In this document: positions 1-6,644 of the stretch, one piece after another | How positions within the stretch are numbered: the first letter of the stretch is position 1 | How the letters are laid out: every line of letters begins with the position of its first letter | Assembly: GCA_017544125.1 (NCBI GenBank) | Contig: JAFYET010000022.1 | Span: 1 to 10,834 of the forward strand | DNA from: Ruminococcus sp. | Lineage (GTDB): Bacteria; Bacillota; Clostridia; Oscillospirales; Ruminococcaceae | Direction of reading: 5' to 3' | Length of the DNA: 10,834 nt | The notes under the pieces: model-generated | Database searches by the model: none | What the model was told of the DNA's origin: nothing | Seen by the model: the letters and a program-made list of their open reading frames with translations, nothing else | Made by a program: the position numbers and the translations under genes

Positions 1-323
1 AGTTCTACGGCGGCTACGGCGTAAAGACTATCGCCACCAAATCCCCCAACATAACAAGAAACCACTTTGAGAGCAAGGGTATGGACGTTGAGATAGTAAA
101 GATAGAGGGCTCGGTCGAGCTTGCACCGCTGCTGGAGCTTTCAGACGGCATCGTGGATATCGTTGAGACAGGCACAACGCTCAAGGAAAACGGGCTCGAG
201 GTCATTGAGGATATATGCCCTATCTCTGCAAGGCTTATCGTCAACATGGTAAGCATGAAGCTGAGACAGCAGGAGATAGAGGAGCTTGTAGAGCTTATAA
301 ACAATAACTTAGTAAAGGATTGA
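1..323 (+). CDS. hisG: ATP phosphoribosyltransferase, short form (3' part)
   Basis: HisG catalyses the first step of histidine synthesis, joining ATP and PRPP to give phosphoribosyl-ATP. The window opens inside the gene; the frame is open from base 3 and reads FYGGYGVKTIATKSPNITRN onward. The segment IVDIVETGTTLKENGL carries the acidic-x-x-TGTT PRPP-binding signature of the family. The protein stops at the end of the catalytic domain (RLIVNMVSMKLRQQEIEELV, then about 10 residues), with no C-terminal regulatory ACT-like domain, so this is the short HisGS type. By family knowledge HisGS works in a hetero-octamer with the HisRS-like subunit HisZ, which would be expected upstream or elsewhere. 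The hisD ribosome site begins inside its last codons, supporting co-transcription. The start is outside the window. Confidence 0.95.
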   Translation, partial: FYGGYGVKTIATKSPNITRNHFESKGMDVEIVKIEGSVELAPLLELSDGIVDIVETGTTLKENGLEVIEDICPISARLIVNMVSMKLRQQEIEELVELINNNLVKD

Positions 324-329
324 TACAAA

Positions 330-1622
330 ATGGCACTTGTAAAGAAGATATATGTAAACGGCAAGGACGATGTGGAGTTTTTCAAGACACTCGACCAGCG
401 TTCGGGCGAAACAGACAAGAAGGTAACGGCAACAGTTACCGAGATAATAGATAACGTCAAGGCAAACGGCGATAAGGCAGTAAAGGATTATACTGTAAAG
501 TTTGACGGCAAGCTGCCGCAGTATTATGAGGTGCCCAGAGATGTTATAAATGATGCGCTCACCGAGGCTGATCAGGGTTTTGTTGATGCGCTTTTAAACT
601 GTGTCGAGAACATAACAGCATTTCACCAGCGCCAGAAGTCGCAGAGCTTTGTTGACCCCCAGCAGGGCGGTATAATACTCGGGCAGAGGGTAAGGGGCTT
701 GCACAGGGTAGGTCTTTATGTTCCCGGCGGCACGGCTGCATACCCCTCATCGGTGCTTATGAACGCTATCCCTGCAAAGATAGCAGGTGTCGGCGAGATA
801 ATAATGGTAACACCGCCCCTTAAGGACGGCACACCCAATAAAGATATACTTGTATCAGCAGCGCTCTGCGGTGTTGACAGGGTGTTCTTAGCAGGCGGCG
901 CACAGGCGATAGCTGCACTTGCATACGGCACTGAGGAGATACCCAAGGTTGACAAGATAGTAGGTCCCGGAAACATCTTCGTAGCAACTGCAAAGAAGCT
1001 GCTTTACGGCACTGTTGATATAGACATGGTGGCAGGTCCCAGCGAGGTGCTTGTGCTTGCTGACGAAAAGGCAGACCCCAGGTTCGTGGCAGCAGACCTT
1101 ATGTCGCAGGCAGAGCACGACAAGCTCGCATCTGCTATACTCGTTACAACCTGTGAAGAGCTTGCCGACAAGGTGAATGCCGAGTTTGAAAGACAGATGG
1201 AGTATCTTGACAGGCGTGAGATAATCAGAAGCTCGCTTGAAAACTACGGCGCTATAATGATATGTAAGACTAAGGACGAAGCTGTTGAAATGGCCAACAG
1301 GCTTGCACCCGAGCACTTAGAAGTTCTTTTTGAGAACCCCATGGAATATGTGGGCAGGCTTGACAATGCAGGCTCGGTATTCTTAGGGCAGTATGCTTCC
1401 GAGCCGCTCGGTGACTACTATGCAGGTCCTAACCATGTGCTTCCTACCAGCGGAACTGCAAGGTTCTTCTCGCCTCTGGGTGTCAACAGCTTTGAGAAGC
1501 GCTCATCGTTTATCTACTACACTGAGGAAGCTCTCAGAAATGCCAAGGACGATATAGTTTTAGTGGCTTCAAGAGAGGGTCTGACAGCACACGCAAACGC
1601 TATAAAGGTAAGATTTGAATAA
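330..1622 (+). CDS. hisD: Histidinol dehydrogenase
   Basis: HisD is a zinc-dependent, NAD-linked enzyme that oxidises L-histidinol through histidinaldehyde to L-histidine, the last two steps of the pathway. The 430-residue length is normal. Visible signatures are GLYVPGGTAAYPSSVLMNA, the VGPGNIFVATAKK and DMVAGPSEV segments, and SQAEHD. Q260 and H263 match the zinc ligands of the E. coli enzyme, as do D362 in GDYYAGPNHVLPT and H421 in TAHANAIK near the C-terminus. The catalytic Glu-His pair is E328-H329 in APEHLE. The ATG start at 330 has AAAGGA at 314-319, inside the end of hisG, about 10 nt upstream, and only 6 nt separate the two genes. The gene appears complete and intact. Confidence 0.98.
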   Translation: MALVKKIYVNGKDDVEFFKTLDQRSGETDKKVTATVTEIIDNVKANGDKAVKDYTVKFDGKLPQYYEVPRDVINDALTEADQGFVDALLNCVENITAFHQRQKSQSFVDPQQGGIILGQRVRGLHRVGLYVPGGTAAYPSSVLMNAIPAKIAGVGEIIMVTPPLKDGTPNKDILVSAALCGVDRVFLAGGAQAIAALAYGTEEIPKVDKIVGPGNIFVATAKKLLYGTVDIDMVAGPSEVLVLADEKADPRFVAADLMSQAEHDKLASAILVTTCEELADKVNAEFERQMEYLDRREIIRSSLENYGAIMICKTKDEAVEMANRLAPEHLEVLFENPMEYVGRLDNAGSVFLGQYASEPLGDYYAGPNHVLPTSGTARFFSPLGVNSFEKRSSFIYYTEEALRNAKDDIVLVASREGLTAHANAIKVRFE

Positions 1623-1635
1623 GACGGAGATTATT

Positions 1636-2214
1636 ATGAGAACAGCCGAAATTACAAGAAAAACAAAAGAGACCGACATTTCTGTCAAGCTCACACTTGA
1701 CGGGTCGGGCAAGGTGAATATCGACACAGGCATTGGCTTTTTTGACCATATGCTCACAGCACTTGGCGTACACGCAGGGTTTGACCTTGACATTACCGTT
1801 AAGGGCGACCTGGTGGTTGACGGGCACCACAGTGTTGAAGATGCAGGCATTGCCCTCGGGCAGGCTTTTGCAAAGGCAATAGGCGACAAGGCAGGCATTG
1901 CCCGTTACGGGTCGTTCTATATTCCTATGGACGAGGCACTGTGCTTCTGCTCGCTTGATATAAGCGGCAGACCGTTTTTGGTGTATGACGCACAGCTTAC
2001 CAACGAAAAGGTCGGCGAGTATGATTGCTGCCTGACAGAGGAATTCTTCCGTGCATTTGCATTCAATGCAGGCATAACGCTTCACATTCGTGAGGTTTAC
2101 GGCAAGAACGATCACCACATCATAGAGGGAATGTTCAAAGCCCTTGCACACGCACTCAAAGAGGCTGTAAGCCTTACAGGCGGCGGCGTGCTTTCTACTA
2201 AAGGAGTTCTGTAA
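1636..2214 (+). CDS. hisB: Imidazoleglycerol-phosphate dehydratase
   Basis: HisB dehydrates imidazoleglycerol phosphate to imidazoleacetol phosphate, using a di-manganese site. This is the monofunctional form (192 residues), without the histidinol-phosphatase domain found in enterobacteria. It shows the two metal-binding motifs in order: DGHHSVED with H64, H65 and E68, and NDHHIIEG with H160, H161 and E164. FFDHML lies near the N-terminus and the STKG-type tail at the end. An in-frame TTG at 1615 would overlap hisD, but the ATG at 1636 is preferred: GGAGA lies at 1626-1630 just before it, and the protein then starts as MRTAEITRKTKET, usual for the family. The stop touches the hisH start directly. 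Confidence 0.97.
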   Translation: MRTAEITRKTKETDISVKLTLDGSGKVNIDTGIGFFDHMLTALGVHAGFDLDITVKGDLVVDGHHSVEDAGIALGQAFAKAIGDKAGIARYGSFYIPMDEALCFCSLDISGRPFLVYDAQLTNEKVGEYDCCLTEEFFRAFAFNAGITLHIREVYGKNDHHIIEGMFKALAHALKEAVSLTGGGVLSTKGVL

Positions 2215-2820
2215 ATGATAGCAATAATCGACTACGGTGCAGGCAATATATTCTCTGTAAAGAACGCACTTGACTACTTAGGCTTTGAAAACAAGCTGAC
2301 CGATAAAAAGCAAGACCTCGAAAGCGCCGATGCTCTGATACTCCCGGGCGTGGGGGCTTTTCCCTGGGCTATGAATATGCTGAAGGTAAGCGGTCTTATC
2401 GACACTATAAAGGAGCAGGCAAAGGTAAAGCCTTTTCTCGGTATCTGCCTTGGTATGCAGCTATTGTTTGAAAAGAGCTATGAGTTTGAGGAGTGCAAAG
2501 GCTTAGGGCTTATCGGCGGCTATGTTGACAGGATAACCGACCCCGGGCTCGTCATACCGCACATGGGCTGGAACAAGCTCGAATATAACCACAACTGCAA
2601 GCTCTTTGACGGGCTTACAGATGATGAGTATGTTTACTTTGTTCACTCGTACAAGGCTTTTCTTGATGATAAGAACCTGTATGCCTACAGCACCTATGGC
2701 TCAAAGGTGCCTGCTGTGGTGTCTGACGGCGGTTTTGTTTACGGCTGCCAGTTCCACCCTGAAAAGAGCGGCAAGACGGGGCTCAAGATACTTGAAAACT
2801 TTGCAGATTTATCGAGGTAA
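2215..2820 (+). CDS. hisH: Imidazole glycerol phosphate synthase, glutaminase subunit
   Basis: HisH hydrolyses glutamine and passes ammonia through a channel to HisF, which forms imidazole glycerol phosphate and AICAR. It is a class I glutamine amidotransferase of 201 residues. The nucleophile elbow is GICLGMQ with C78; the other triad members are H181 and E183 in CQFHPEKSG. The oxyanion-side motif is LPGVGAF near the N-terminus. The ATG at 2215 follows the hisB stop with no gap, and AAGGAG at 2201-2206 sits 8 nt upstream inside the hisB end. Its partner hisF is separated from it here by a methyltransferase gene. The gene is complete. Confidence 0.97.
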   Translation: MIAIIDYGAGNIFSVKNALDYLGFENKLTDKKQDLESADALILPGVGAFPWAMNMLKVSGLIDTIKEQAKVKPFLGICLGMQLLFEKSYEFEECKGLGLIGGYVDRITDPGLVIPHMGWNKLEYNHNCKLFDGLTDDEYVYFVHSYKAFLDDKNLYAYSTYGSKVPAVVSDGGFVYGCQFHPEKSGKTGLKILENFADLSR

Positions 2821-2826
2821 ACTGAT

Positions 2827-3564
2827 ATGGATATAACAAGAAAGAATATAGACGGCGGCAAGGCTTTTGACTGGGGCAAAACATCGAAGGATTATGCCAA
2901 GTTCAGGGATATCTACCCCGATGAGTTTTATAAGCGCATTGCCGATATGGGGCTTTGTGTAAGCGGGCAGAGGGTGCTTGATCTGGGCACCGGAACAGGC
3001 GTGCTGCCAAGGAATATGTACAGTTTCGGTGCAAAATGGACAGGCACTGATATAAGCGACGGGCAGATAGCACAGGCAAGGCTGCTCTCAGAGGGAATGG
3101 ACATTGACTATGCCGTTTCTTCGGCTGAGGGGCTTTCGTTTGATGACAAGAGCTTTGATGTTATAACCGCCTGCCAGTGTTACTGGTATTTTCTGCATGA
3201 ACAGACAGCGCCGCTATTTGCAAGGCTGCTCGATGAGGGCGGCAGAGTGCTGTTTTTGCTTATGAACTGGCTGCCCTTTGAGGACGAGATTGCCGGCATG
3301 ACCGAAAAGCTGGTGCTTAAATACAACCCCGAGTGGTCGGGCTGCAATGAAACATTCCATTCGCTTTATGTGCCTGAGGAGTATTTAGAATACTTTGACA
3401 TTGAGACAGCGGGGGAGTACAGGCTGCCTGTGCATTTTACCCGTGAGAGCTGGAACGGGCGCATCAAGGCGTGCAGGGGCATAGGTGCATCAAGCCTTAC
3501 TGATGAGCAGAAGGCAGAATGGGAGCGTGAGCATATGGCGGCGCTTTCACAATACCCCGAGTAA
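2827..3564 (+). CDS. Class I SAM-dependent methyltransferase, probably truncated by a nonsense codon
   Basis: This is a Methyltransf_11/25-like Rossmann-fold methyltransferase; the substrate cannot be told from sequence. Motif I is VLDLGTGTG (residues 50-58), and the acidic residue that binds the SAM ribose is probably D75 in WTGTDIS. The next strand motifs are SSAEGLSFDDKSFD and ITACQCYWYF, followed by GGRVLFLL. The ORF ends at TAA 3562-3564 after 245 residues. Reading on in the same frame gives FDIKHFAAYAVLKKK and a TGA at 3610-3612, which looks like the normal last strand of this family and ends against the hisF ribosome site. The full gene was therefore probably 2827-3612. It begins 6 nt after hisH and lies between hisH and hisF, where hisA often stands. 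No link to histidine chemistry is shown. Confidence 0.88.
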   Translation: MDITRKNIDGGKAFDWGKTSKDYAKFRDIYPDEFYKRIADMGLCVSGQRVLDLGTGTGVLPRNMYSFGAKWTGTDISDGQIAQARLLSEGMDIDYAVSSAEGLSFDDKSFDVITACQCYWYFLHEQTAPLFARLLDEGGRVLFLLMNWLPFEDEIAGMTEKLVLKYNPEWSGCNETFHSLYVPEEYLEYFDIETAGEYRLPVHFTRESWNGRIKACRGIGASSLTDEQKAEWEREHMAALSQYPE

Positions 3565-3612
3565 TTTGACATAAAGCATTTTGCGGCATATGCCGTGCTT
3601 AAAAAGAAATGA
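3562..3612 (+). other. In-frame TAA plus displaced C-terminal coding tail of the methyltransferase
   Basis: The codon TAA at 3562-3564 is followed in frame by 15 sense codons and a TGA at 3610-3612. The residues encoded (FDIKHFAAYAVLKKK) resemble the final beta-strand and basic end of small SAM methyltransferases. The TGA overlaps the GAGGTAAG ribosome site of hisF, restoring the tight spacing seen elsewhere in the operon. A one-base change of GAA, CAA or AAA to TAA would explain the stop. Whether it is a real mutation or a base-call error cannot be told here. Confidence 0.75.
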
Positions 3613-3620
3613 GGTAAGAT

Positions 3621-4376
3621 ATGCTTGCTAAAAGAATAATACCCTGCCTTGATGTTAGAGACGGCAAGGTTGTCAAGGGTGTTAATTTTGAAGGAATAAA
3701 AGAGGTAGGCGACCCGGTAGAGTGTGCTTATGAGTACAACTTGCAGGGCGCTGATGAGATAGTTTTCTATGACATAACCGCATCTCACGAGGGCAGGGGC
3801 GTAATGCTCGATGTGGTGAGAGAGACGGCTAAGAAGGTATTCGTTCCCCTTACGGTGGGCGGCGGTATCAAGACCGTCGATGATATAAGAGAGACGCTTC
3901 GTGCAGGTGCTGACAAGGTATCTGTCAACTCACAGGCGGTGCAGAACCCCCAGCTTATCAAGGACGGGGCTGATATTTTCGGCTCGCAGTGCATATGCGT
4001 GGGCGTTGATGCCAAAGCTATCGGGGATAAAAAATGGACAGTATTCATCAACGGCGGCAGGATTGATATGAAGACAGACCTTATCGACTGGGTCAAAAAA
4101 TGCGAGCAGCTGGGTGCGGGCGAGATATGCTTAAACTCTATCGACACCGACGGCGTGCGTGGCGGCTTTGACATTGATATGCTGAAAGCTGTTGTAGATG
4201 CTGTGAAGATACCCGTTATCGCCTCGGGCGGTGCTGGCAAGCTCGGTGACTTTGCTGATGCGTTTATAAAGACCGATTGCTCGGCAGCACTTGCGGCATC
4301 GCTGTTCCACTTCAAGGAGCTTACAGTAGGTCAGGTCAAGGACGATTGCCGCAGCAAGGGAATAATTGTAAGATGA
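3621..4376 (+). CDS. hisF: Imidazole glycerol phosphate synthase, cyclase subunit
   Basis: HisF is the (beta/alpha)8-barrel cyclase that combines PRFAR with ammonia from HisH to give imidazole glycerol phosphate and AICAR. At 251 residues it is full length. The catalytic aspartates are in place: D11 in [13 protein letters not shown] and D130 in CVGVDAK. Phosphate-binding loops are seen as TVGGGIK and IASGGAGK, and the strand-7 motif as [13 protein letters not shown]. Those features separate it from HisA, the related barrel isomerase. The ATG at 3621 has GAGGTAAG at 3611-3618. The gene overlaps the next one through ATGA (4373-4376), so translational coupling is likely. Confidence 0.98.
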   Translation: MLAKRIIPCLDVRDGKVVKGVNFEGIKEVGDPVECAYEYNLQGADEIVFYDITASHEGRGVMLDVVRETAKKVFVPLTVGGGIKTVDDIRETLRAGADKVSVNSQAVQNPQLIKDGADIFGSQCICVGVDAKAIGDKKWTVFINGGRIDMKTDLIDWVKKCEQLGAGEICLNSIDTDGVRGGFDIDMLKAVVDAVKIPVIASGGAGKLGDFADAFIKTDCSAALAASLFHFKELTVGQVKDDCRSKGIIVR

Positions 4377-4747
4377 AAAAGTATATGCGCATACAGGGCA
4401 GAGAGCTTGCTTATAAAACAGGCAAGCCATGCGGTGTATTTATCCTAAACTGGCGAAGAGTCAGAGACGGTATATATTCGCCTGATGATTGTGAGCTATA
4501 TGACAGCACAGAAAAATGGTTTAAAGAAAACTTGCCCGAGCCGCCTTTTTACGGCAATGACAATGACAACCCACAGGGCGCTGTTACCTATTTCAAGACC
4601 GAAAAGTATGAAGATATGCGTGAAAAAGCCGATATACTTATGTCGCTGCTTGATAAGTATAAAATACCTTATGATATCGTTTATACCGATTATGTAGGTA
4701 AGATAATATATGAAGACGATTATCAGGTTGCGGTCATAGATGAATAA
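4373..4747 (+). CDS. Hypothetical protein, 124 aa, in the his operon
   Basis: I do not recognise a named family. The start ATG at 4373 overlaps the hisF stop, with AAGGGA at 4356-4361 as a rather distant ribosome site. Upstream in-frame starts lie inside hisF and are not favoured. The protein begins [20 protein letters not shown] and is soluble, with no signal peptide or membrane helix. It is rich in tyrosine and acidic residues, with a [13 protein letters not shown] segment and an ending [12 protein letters not shown]. The alternating pattern near [19 protein letters not shown] suggests a beta-rich C-terminal half. It also overlaps the next ORF region by a few bases. I have a vague memory of similar small unknown proteins in Clostridia, which is not evidence of function. 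Co-translation with hisF is the only context clue. Confidence 0.75.
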   Translation: MKKYMRIQGRELAYKTGKPCGVFILNWRRVRDGIYSPDDCELYDSTEKWFKENLPEPPFYGNDNDNPQGAVTYFKTEKYEDMREKADILMSLLDKYKIPYDIVYTDYVGKIIYEDDYQVAVIDE

Positions 4748-4760
4748 CGAGGTGAAAGTT

Positions 4761-5045
4761 TTGTCAGAAGAGAAGAAAGAAACCGAGCTGACCGAGGAAA
4801 CCGAAAAAAACACGGAAGACGAGGAAAGCAATAAGGGCTTGGTGATAGGTCTTTGCTTGGGTATAGCTATGGGTATGACCATAGGTTTGCTCAGAGAAGA
4901 CCTGCTTATATGGTTAACTATGGGCATAGCGATGGGGCTTTGCTTTGGCACGGCGTTTGATAATCTTAGATCTAAGAAAAAGAAACCTGCCGATAATGAG
5001 ACCGAGCAGGAAAAGCCCGATGATACAGATAAGACCGAGGAATAA
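4761..5045 (+). CDS. Small membrane protein with glycine-zipper helices
   Basis: This is a predicted inner-membrane protein with two short hydrophobic segments, roughly residues 26-44 and 48-66. They are flanked by a highly charged N-terminal tail (Glu/Lys/Thr-rich) and a charged C-terminal tail (RSKKKKPADNETEQEK). Glycines fall every fourth residue in the first helix (26, 30, 34, 38, 42) and again in the second (55, 59, 63), a strict GxxxG zipper; both helices contain GIAMG. Such zippers are known to promote close helix packing or oligomerisation. The start is uncertain. An ATG at 4740 overlaps the previous gene, but GAGGTG at 4749-4754 is well placed for TTG 4761, which I prefer. No function can be assigned. 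Confidence 0.7.
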   Translation: MSEEKKETELTEETEKNTEDEESNKGLVIGLCLGIAMGMTIGLLREDLLIWLTMGIAMGLCFGTAFDNLRSKKKKPADNETEQEKPDDTDKTEE

Positions 5046-5050
5046 CAGCT

Positions 5051-5455
5051 ATGGCTATCGAATACAAGACCATACATGATTTCACAGAGGCACAGCTTGA
5101 GAGGCTTTTCTTGTCTGTCGAGTGGTCATCGGGGCATTACCCCGAAAAGCTCGCTATGGCTATGAAAAAGTATGACACCGTGCTTTCTGCCTGGGACGGG
5201 GAAAAGCTCGTGGGTATGCTGTGTGCCCTTGATGACGAGGTAATGACAGCCTACATACACTATCTGCTTGTTGACCCCGAGTATCACGGGCAGACGATAG
5301 GCAGAACGCTTGTTGACATGGCAAAGGAAAAATACAAGGACTATCTGCGCACGGTGCTTATAGCCTACAAGAACGAAACGCATTTTTACGAGCAGTGCGG
5401 CTTTAAGATCGAAGACAAGTCGCTGCCCATGTGCATAACAACGCTTTGGACGTGA
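5051..5455 (+). CDS. GNAT-family N-acetyltransferase
   Basis: This is a single-domain acetyl-CoA-dependent N-acetyltransferase of 134 residues. The fold signature is visible in order: a strand with [12 protein letters not shown], the strand [11 protein letters not shown], then the acetyl-CoA pyrophosphate loop [10 protein letters not shown], matching the Q/R-x-x-G-x-G/A pattern with the last position replaced by Thr. [12 protein letters not shown] follows, the usual motif-B region with tyrosine before the final strand. It ends PMCITTLWT, a common ending for complete small GNAT enzymes. GAGGAA at 5037-5042 lies 8 nt before the ATG, and the gene is 5 nt from its upstream neighbour and 10 nt from hisI. 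The acceptor substrate is unknown; its place between hisF and hisI does not by itself imply a role in histidine synthesis. Confidence 0.9.
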   Translation: MAIEYKTIHDFTEAQLERLFLSVEWSSGHYPEKLAMAMKKYDTVLSAWDGEKLVGMLCALDDEVMTAYIHYLLVDPEYHGQTIGRTLVDMAKEKYKDYLRTVLIAYKNETHFYEQCGFKIEDKSLPMCITTLWT

Positions 5456-5465
5456 GGGAGATTTT

Positions 5466-5819
5466 ATGAGTAAGATAAAAGTTGATCTGAACGACTTAGA
5501 CAAGTATTTTGTCAAGGGCGAGCTGATACCCGCTATCTGCTATGAGGTAGATACAAAGACAGTGCTGATGCTTGCCTATATGAACAAAGAGAGCCTTAAA
5601 AAGACGCTTGAAACAGGCTACACCTGGTTCTGGAGCAGGTCAAGGCAGGAATACTGGAACAAGGGCGCAACCAGCGGTCACTTGCAGAAGGTGATATCAA
5701 TATATTCCGACTGCGATGATGACACGCTGCTTGTGAACGTCAAGCAGACGGGCGTTGCCTGCCACACGGGGGCGTACAGCTGCTTTTTCAACGAGATGTA
5801 TAATGAGGAGGAAGAATAA
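5466..5819 (+). CDS. hisI: Phosphoribosyl-AMP cyclohydrolase
   Basis: HisI opens the purine ring of phosphoribosyl-AMP in the third step of the pathway. At 117 residues it is the monofunctional form; the pyrophosphatase is a separate gene directly downstream. The metal sites are complete: D82, D84 and D86 in DCDDD fit the magnesium-binding set, while C83, C99 and C106 (in ACHTGAYSC) keep the 16- and 7-residue spacing of the zinc cysteines known from the archaeal enzyme. [16 protein letters not shown] and [19 protein letters not shown] are typical family blocks. GGGAG at 5456-5460 precedes the ATG by 5 nt. The gene is complete, and the acidic tail (EEEE) encodes the ribosome site for hisE. Confidence 0.97.
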   Translation: MSKIKVDLNDLDKYFVKGELIPAICYEVDTKTVLMLAYMNKESLKKTLETGYTWFWSRSRQEYWNKGATSGHLQKVISIYSDCDDDTLLVNVKQTGVACHTGAYSCFFNEMYNEEEE

Positions 5820-6158
5820 ATGACAGTTTATCAGGAGATATTTGAGGTATTAAAGGCAAGGAAAGAACAGTTTGACAAGGGCGAGGCACCCGAGAAGAGC
5901 TACACCTGCTACCTCTACCAGCAGGGCGTTGACAAGATATGCAAGAAGGTAGGCGAGGAGGCCGCCGAGACTATAATCGCTGCAAAGAACGGCAACAACG
6001 ACGAGCTTATGAACGAGATAAACGACCTGCTCTATCACGTAATGGTGCTTGCTGTAAATCAGGGGCTTGACTGGGCAGATGTCGAGAAGGTGCTTGATGA
6101 GAGAAACGAAAAGATAGGCAACCTCAAACAGTTCAAGACCGTTGACAAGAACACCTGA
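5820..6158 (+). CDS. hisE: Phosphoribosyl-ATP pyrophosphatase
   Basis: HisE removes pyrophosphate from phosphoribosyl-ATP in the second step of histidine synthesis. It is a small all-alpha MazG-like enzyme of 112 residues. The metal-binding acidic set is visible as E46, E47 and E50 in KVGEEAAET, and E66 and D69 in NEIND, followed by LLYHVMVL. The ATG immediately follows the hisI stop, with AGGAGG at 5806-5811 eight nt upstream, so hisI and hisE are probably translated together at similar levels. Some bacteria fuse these two proteins; here they are adjacent but separate. It is the last recognisable his gene before the terminator. Confidence 0.97.
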   Translation: MTVYQEIFEVLKARKEQFDKGEAPEKSYTCYLYQQGVDKICKKVGEEAAETIIAAKNGNNDELMNEINDLLYHVMVLAVNQGLDWADVEKVLDERNEKIGNLKQFKTVDKNT

Positions 6159-6172
6159 TATGGGTAAATGCT

Positions 6173-6550
6173 ATGTCGGATAATAAAAAGAGATTCAGCC
6201 CTGCAAAGCTGGGCGTTATCATAATGGTATTAAGCGGCATCTGCCTGCTGGCATCGGTCTATCTGCTCATATTCGGCGTAAAGGCAGATGCTGAATGCAC
6301 AGATATCAAAGCCGCCAAGAGTCAGTATGTTATCGAATATACATATACAGTTGACGGAAAGGAATACAAGACCACCGAGCGTGTTGACCGTGATGACCTT
6401 AAAGATGCGGACAGAGAACCTAAAAAGGTTCATTATTTAAAACAAGCGCCTTCGTTAACATACGACTTTGACTTATTGGTTATAAGCGGCATTTCTTTTG
6501 TCTTTGGTTTTGGCTTTTTCTATTTGAGCAGGAGAAGAAATAGCTCCTGA
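6173..6550 (+). CDS. DUF3592-like two-helix membrane protein
   Basis: This is a 125-residue protein with one hydrophobic helix near residues 13-35 (LGVIIMVLSGICLLASVYLL) and a second near 101-118 (LVISGISFVFGFGFF), followed by a basic SRRRN tail. The part between them is hydrophilic and beta-like (YVIEYTYTVDGKEYKTTERV), and by topology rules lies outside the membrane. This helix, small beta-domain, helix layout is that of DUF3592 proteins, whose function is unknown. The ATG at 6173 has only a weak ribosome site (GGGTAA at about 6162-6167), and a 7-codon reading frame at 6160 overlaps it. The gene follows hisE by 14 nt and precedes the operon terminator, so it is probably co-transcribed with the his genes. 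Confidence 0.75.
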   Translation: MSDNKKRFSPAKLGVIIMVLSGICLLASVYLLIFGVKADAECTDIKAAKSQYVIEYTYTVDGKEYKTTERVDRDDLKDADREPKKVHYLKQAPSLTYDFDLLVISGISFVFGFGFFYLSRRRNSS

Positions 6551-6562
6551 GCAGGGGGGCAA

Positions 6563-6592
6563 TGCACACATTTTAGCCTGAATGAATATAAT
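6563..6592 (+). promoter_or_regulatory. Candidate sigma-A promoter for the cysteine-rich protein
   Basis: TATAAT at 6587-6592 is a perfect -10 box, with TGCACA at 6563-6568 as a weak -35 and an 18-bp spacer. The predicted start near 6599 would fall inside the his terminator stem. A transcript from this promoter would thus lack most of the 5' arm and should not form the hairpin. Confidence 0.5.
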
Positions 6593-6593
6593 T

Positions 6594-6627
6594 TAGAGAA
6601 GTAGCAAGAATACTTCTCTATTTTTTT
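6594..6627 (+). terminator. Intrinsic terminator of the his operon
   Basis: A perfect 10-bp stem (6594-6603 with 6611-6620) with a 7-nt loop is followed by seven T residues. It lies 43 nt after the DUF3592-like gene. The stem is only 40 percent GC, so termination may be partial and read-through into the next gene is possible. Confidence 0.8.
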
Positions 6628-6644
6628 CATCAGGAGGGTTTTAA

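Noticed and set aside
1600..2151. Minus-strand open frame of 183 codons opposite hisB
   Set aside because: It is a shadow of hisB, which has full catalytic motifs and operon context.
3562..3564. Genome-wide reassignment of TAA to a sense codon
   Set aside because: hisD, hisB, hisH, hisI and several other genes here end in TAA with the next gene starting at once, so TAA works as a stop.
3621..4376. Possibility that this barrel gene is hisA rather than hisF
   Set aside because: [14 protein letters not shown]130 in GVDAK and the NSIDTDG motif are HisF features, and the length is that of HisF.
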